From Kiritimatiellia bacterium (GTDB lineage Bacteria > Verrucomicrobiota > Kiritimatiellia > UBA8416 > YA12-FULL-48-11): 64,000 bases of DNA. Every line of letters starts with the position of its first letter. Positions within the stretch are counted from its first letter, which is position 1. The stretch lies in the NCBI GenBank assembly GCA_028716365.1, contig JAQUPZ010000005.1, forward strand, positions 62,001-126,000, written 5' to 3'. Below the pieces are notes generated by a model. It ran no database searches and had not been told where the DNA came from. It saw only the letters and a program-made list of their open reading frames with translations. This document shows positions 61,965-64,000 of the stretch, in pieces. Position numbers and translations under genes: made by a program.

Positions 61965-63057
61965 AGATTCGTACTAGACTAACCCTCTGGTATGCTGGTG
62001 TACTTTTTGCCTCTCTTATCCTGTTGACGTTTATTACCTACTATGAACTTCTTAAAGAAGGAATAGTAACCACCAATATATTACACTTAAAAGACTACGA
62101 TAAAAGTGGGTTAAAGGAAATTATCGAGATAACCCTCTTGTGTGGAATTCCAGCCGCCCTTCTGGGATTGCTGGGCGGTTGGTTTCTGATACAGAAGGCA
62201 TTGAAGCCAATTGGGGAAATGACCATGGTTGCGAGTAGAATACACGAAGGAAATCTGAAAGCCAGATTGCCGTGTTCCGGGAATGGCGATGAGATTGATA
62301 CGCTGAGTGATGTGTTTAACCAGATGACTACCCGGCTTGATAATTCTTTCCAGCAAATCCATGAATTCACGTTACACGCTTCTCATGAACTCAAGACACC
62401 ATTGACGATTCTTCACGGTGAACTGGAGAACGCGCTGAAGGACAAGGACCTGAGTTCCGCCCAAAGCGAACGTGTGGCGTGCGAGATTGACGAGGTACAG
62501 AGGTTGGCCCGCATCGTGGACGGGTTGACGTTCCTGACAAAGGCTGGAGCTGGCCGAGTTGCGTTCGCCAAGGAGTTGCTCCGGTTCGACGAACTCTTGA
62601 GGGACGCCTACGCCGATGCACTGGTCCTTGCGAAATCGCAGGATGTGACGGTAACTCTGGCGGACTGCGAAGAGACCTGGATTCATGGAGACCGTCACCG
62701 TCTGCGGCAACTGCTTCTGAATCTTACGGACAATGCTGTGAAATACAACCGTGTTGGTGGAATGTTACAATGGGGGTGCGTCAGAACGCAGATGGCGTAC
62801 TTCTTTCGGTGTCAAACACTGGCCCTGGTGTCCCACACGAATTACAAGATCGGATCTTTGAACCCTTCTTTAGGGGAGATCTCAGTCACAGCGATAGTGT
62901 GGAAGGATGTGGTCTCGGATTGAGCATCTGCCGATTTATTTCGGAAATCCATAACGCGCGAATCACATTCACTTCCGAACCTGGGTTGCGGACAGAAGTG
63001 ACCGTCACGTTTCCGCCATCCGAGCCTCAGCGCTTTACACATGAACTGAAGAAATAA
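61961..63057 (+). pseudogene. Sensor histidine kinase, frameshifted in a G tract
   Basis: The intact protein would be about 365 residues: a membrane helix at 7-28, a short periplasmic loop of about 30 residues, a second helix near 58-80 and HAMP. The H box is TLHASHELKTPLTIL, and the N box is LLLNLTDNAVKYN. At the GGGGG run (62772-62776) the frame is lost by one missing base. The rest of the ATPase domain continues in the next frame (GVLLSVSNTGPGVP, RIFEPFFRGD, GCGLGLSICRF) to 63057. Read without correction, the protein stops at 62923 after unrelated residues. It is cognate to the overlapping regulator. The tiny sensor loop recalls PmrB-type acidic/metal sensors. Sequencing error, decay and tract-length switching are all possible. 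Confidence 0.85.
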
Positions 63058-63099
63058 CATTTACACACAAGTATGAGCATTAAAATGGGAGTAGAAATT

Positions 63100-63198
63100 A
63101 TGATGCAGGCATTCAGTATTAAACCGAATGAAGATAACGGAACGTGCGTGCAACTTACTTGGCTCAAAGCCCGCGCGAAAGATAACTTTCTAGGGTAA
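63100..63198 (+). CDS. Possible 32-residue small protein
   Basis: GGGAG lies 8 nt before an ATG at 63100, giving MMQAFSIKPNEDNGTC and 16 further residues, ending before pagL. The frame is open from 63073. I recognise no family and it has no signal or membrane helix. It may be a real small gene or chance. Confidence 0.28.
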   Translation: MMQAFSIKPNEDNGTCVQLTWLKARAKDNFLG

Positions 63199-63209
63199 AA
63201 AGTAGAATC

Positions 63210-63893
63210 ATGATTTTCAGACGTTGGATGATGCGGTGGCTATACGGGTGTGTTTTCTTCGGTACGATGTTTTCTGTGGCGTTGCCGTCAGAAGCAGTAG
63301 AATCCGATGGAGGCGCGAAAGATCGGTGGGCGGGCTTTTATGTATCGCACGGAATTTCGCATCGATTCTGGAGCACTAAGAATTACAAAGGATATGAAAA
63401 CAACACTTTAGGTTTATTCGAGGAATGGGAAACGACTCGTTGGACGAGTTCAATAATTCCCTACATGGCTAGTGTACGCGGAGAATTACGTTATATGGAT
63501 CTTTTCGGCACCATTGAATTGTTAGAAAAGCAAGTTCTGCCGGAAGGGCGTGATGGAGGGCCTTATTTAAAGAACCTGTCGTCTCTTTGGCAAATTGCCG
63601 TGCTATGTGTACCACGGTTGGTTTTCTTTCCGAATTCCTCATTCCGTCCATCCTTTCATGCGGGGATTGGCCTTTCCTTGTTAAATGACAAGGTTTTGGA
63701 TGATGGTACTAGATATAATTTCAATTTACTTACAGGTTGTGGCCTTGAAATTGATTTTTTCCGGCAATGGACCATGCTTGCCGACATACGATTGGAACAT
63801 TTTTCTAATGGTGGCCTCATGTATTTGACTAATAGGGCCGTGATTGGGATGGAATCTGTCAGCGGAGTGATCGGACTGCGACACCCTTTTTGA
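63210..63893 (+). CDS. pagL: PagL-type lipid A 3-O-deacylase (acyloxyacyl hydrolase family)
   Basis: This 227-residue protein has a signal peptide (LYGCVFFGTMFSVALPSEA) and an outer-membrane barrel composition. The PagL signature is near the end: RLEHFSNGGL, with H197 and S199 as the catalytic His-Ser pair and E215 as a candidate third member. The H-to-E spacing is longer than in Pseudomonas PagL, so the acid is uncertain. PagL removes the 3-position acyl chain of lipid A at the outer membrane, reducing endotoxicity and compensating for Ara4N changes. It closes the regulator-kinase unit. Its stop is followed within 8 bp by the second arnD fragment, the right-hand end of the cassette. Confidence 0.75.
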   Translation: MIFRRWMMRWLYGCVFFGTMFSVALPSEAVESDGGAKDRWAGFYVSHGISHRFWSTKNYKGYENNTLGLFEEWETTRWTSSIIPYMASVRGELRYMDLFGTIELLEKQVLPEGRDGGPYLKNLSSLWQIAVLCVPRLVFFPNSSFRPSFHAGIGLSLLNDKVLDDGTRYNFNLLTGCGLEIDFFRQWTMLADIRLEHFSNGGLMYLTNRAVIGMESVSGVIGLRHPF

Positions 63894-63909
63894 TACGGGT
63901 ATCTTCGGT

Positions 63910-63957
63910 CGTGAAGGCTGGGTAATCATCCAGGGAAAAGAAACAGGATACAGGTAA
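63910..63957 (+). pseudogene. arnD: Second arnD 3' fragment
   Basis: [15 protein letters not shown] plus stop matches the end of ArnD ([15 protein letters not shown]). Upstream of about 63901 the sequence is pagL, so at most the last 18 codons of this arnD copy remain. Confidence 0.8.
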
Positions 63958-63959
63958 TT

Positions 63960-64000
63960 ATGAAATCTTTCTTGGCTGTCATACTGCTTGTCGTGATCGT
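63960..64000 (+). CDS. arnT: Second arnT, start only (partial at window edge)
   Basis: Thirteen codons (MKSFLAVILLVVI) match the start of ArnT copy A with two to three synonymous or conservative changes, placed 2 bp after the arnD-like stop. It may be the functional transferase that completes the pathway; the rest lies outside. Confidence 0.7.
   Translation, partial: MKSFLAVILLVVI

Larger units (their letters stand above)
63901..64000 (+). repeat. arnD-end/arnT-start junction, copy B (runs off window)
   Basis: This is the partner of copy A at 59448-59547. It begins immediately after the pagL stop and reaches the window edge, so its full extent is unseen. Confidence 0.85.

Noticed and set aside
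1..64000. CRISPR arrays, integrases, transposases, prophage genes
   Set aside because: No regularly spaced repeats and no recombinase or DDE motifs were seen, so the arn cassette has no visible mobility gene.

Overview
The window looks like a chromosomal segment of a Gram-negative, glycan-degrading bacterium. The repertoire resembles the PVC superphylum (Lentisphaerota, Kiritimatiellota, Planctomycetota) or a similar sediment/gut lineage. This is an inference from content: eleven or so enzymes carry twin-arginine (Tat) signals of the S/T/N-R-R-x-F type, and there are six Gfo/Idh/MocA oxidoreductases, a DUF1080 3-keto-glycoside hydrolase-type protein, exported sugar isomerase-fold proteins, a GHL6-like glycosidase, and L-rhamnose uptake and mutarotation genes. 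No rRNA or ribosomal protein is present to fix the phylum.

Positions 1-29,600 and 36,160-45,000 form a mosaic of short operons for extracytoplasmic sugar chemistry. The Tat-exported group includes Gfo/Idh/MocA dehydrogenases (3498, 16460, 38257), xylose-isomerase-fold TIM barrels (25861, 42608), an arabinose/fucose-isomerase-like protein (1484), a DegT-type aminotransferase (4970), an FAD oxidoreductase (26949), a dipeptidase (21456) and glycosidase-like proteins (8066, 23048 by Sec, 2). Inner-membrane uptake is by RhaT (10593) and a POT peptide transporter (39731). Cytoplasmic Gfo/Idh/MocA enzymes (17989, 19103, 43751), rhamnose mutarotase RhaM and ROK and PocR/AraC regulators complete the set. 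The simplest reading is periplasmic oxidation of glycosides to 3-keto sugars, followed by elimination or hydrolysis and uptake.

Positions 29,850-36,080 hold housekeeping genes: a HAD phosphatase, an ArfB-like GGQ protein, prephenate dehydratase, tRNA-Ser(UGA), and a 1304-residue cytosolic hybrid histidine kinase. Positions 46,000-54,300 hold a 630-bp hairpin-rich gap, three overlapping GT4 glycosyltransferases, an ECF sigma/anti-sigma pair overlapping a secreted-protein gene, and a second PAS-type hybrid kinase.

Positions 54,366-64,000 are the most striking part. A promoter is followed by arnB-arnC-arnA-arnD-arnT in the enterobacterial order, joined by 4-bp overlaps. This is the L-Ara4N lipid A modification pathway (cationic antimicrobial peptide resistance). 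arnT is broken after about 60 codons. A 4.2-kb block then follows: an outer-membrane beta-barrel gene and a PAP2 phosphatase gene on the minus strand, divergent from an OmpR-type regulator, a frameshifted sensor kinase, a small ORF and a PagL-type lipid A 3-O-deacylase on the plus strand. Immediately after the pagL stop, a second, diverged copy of the arnD end/arnT start begins and runs off the window. The divergent intergenic region carries two ATGACA-N4-TGTCAT palindromes. The block therefore looks like a self-regulated lipid A remodelling cassette embedded in a duplicated arnD-arnT junction.
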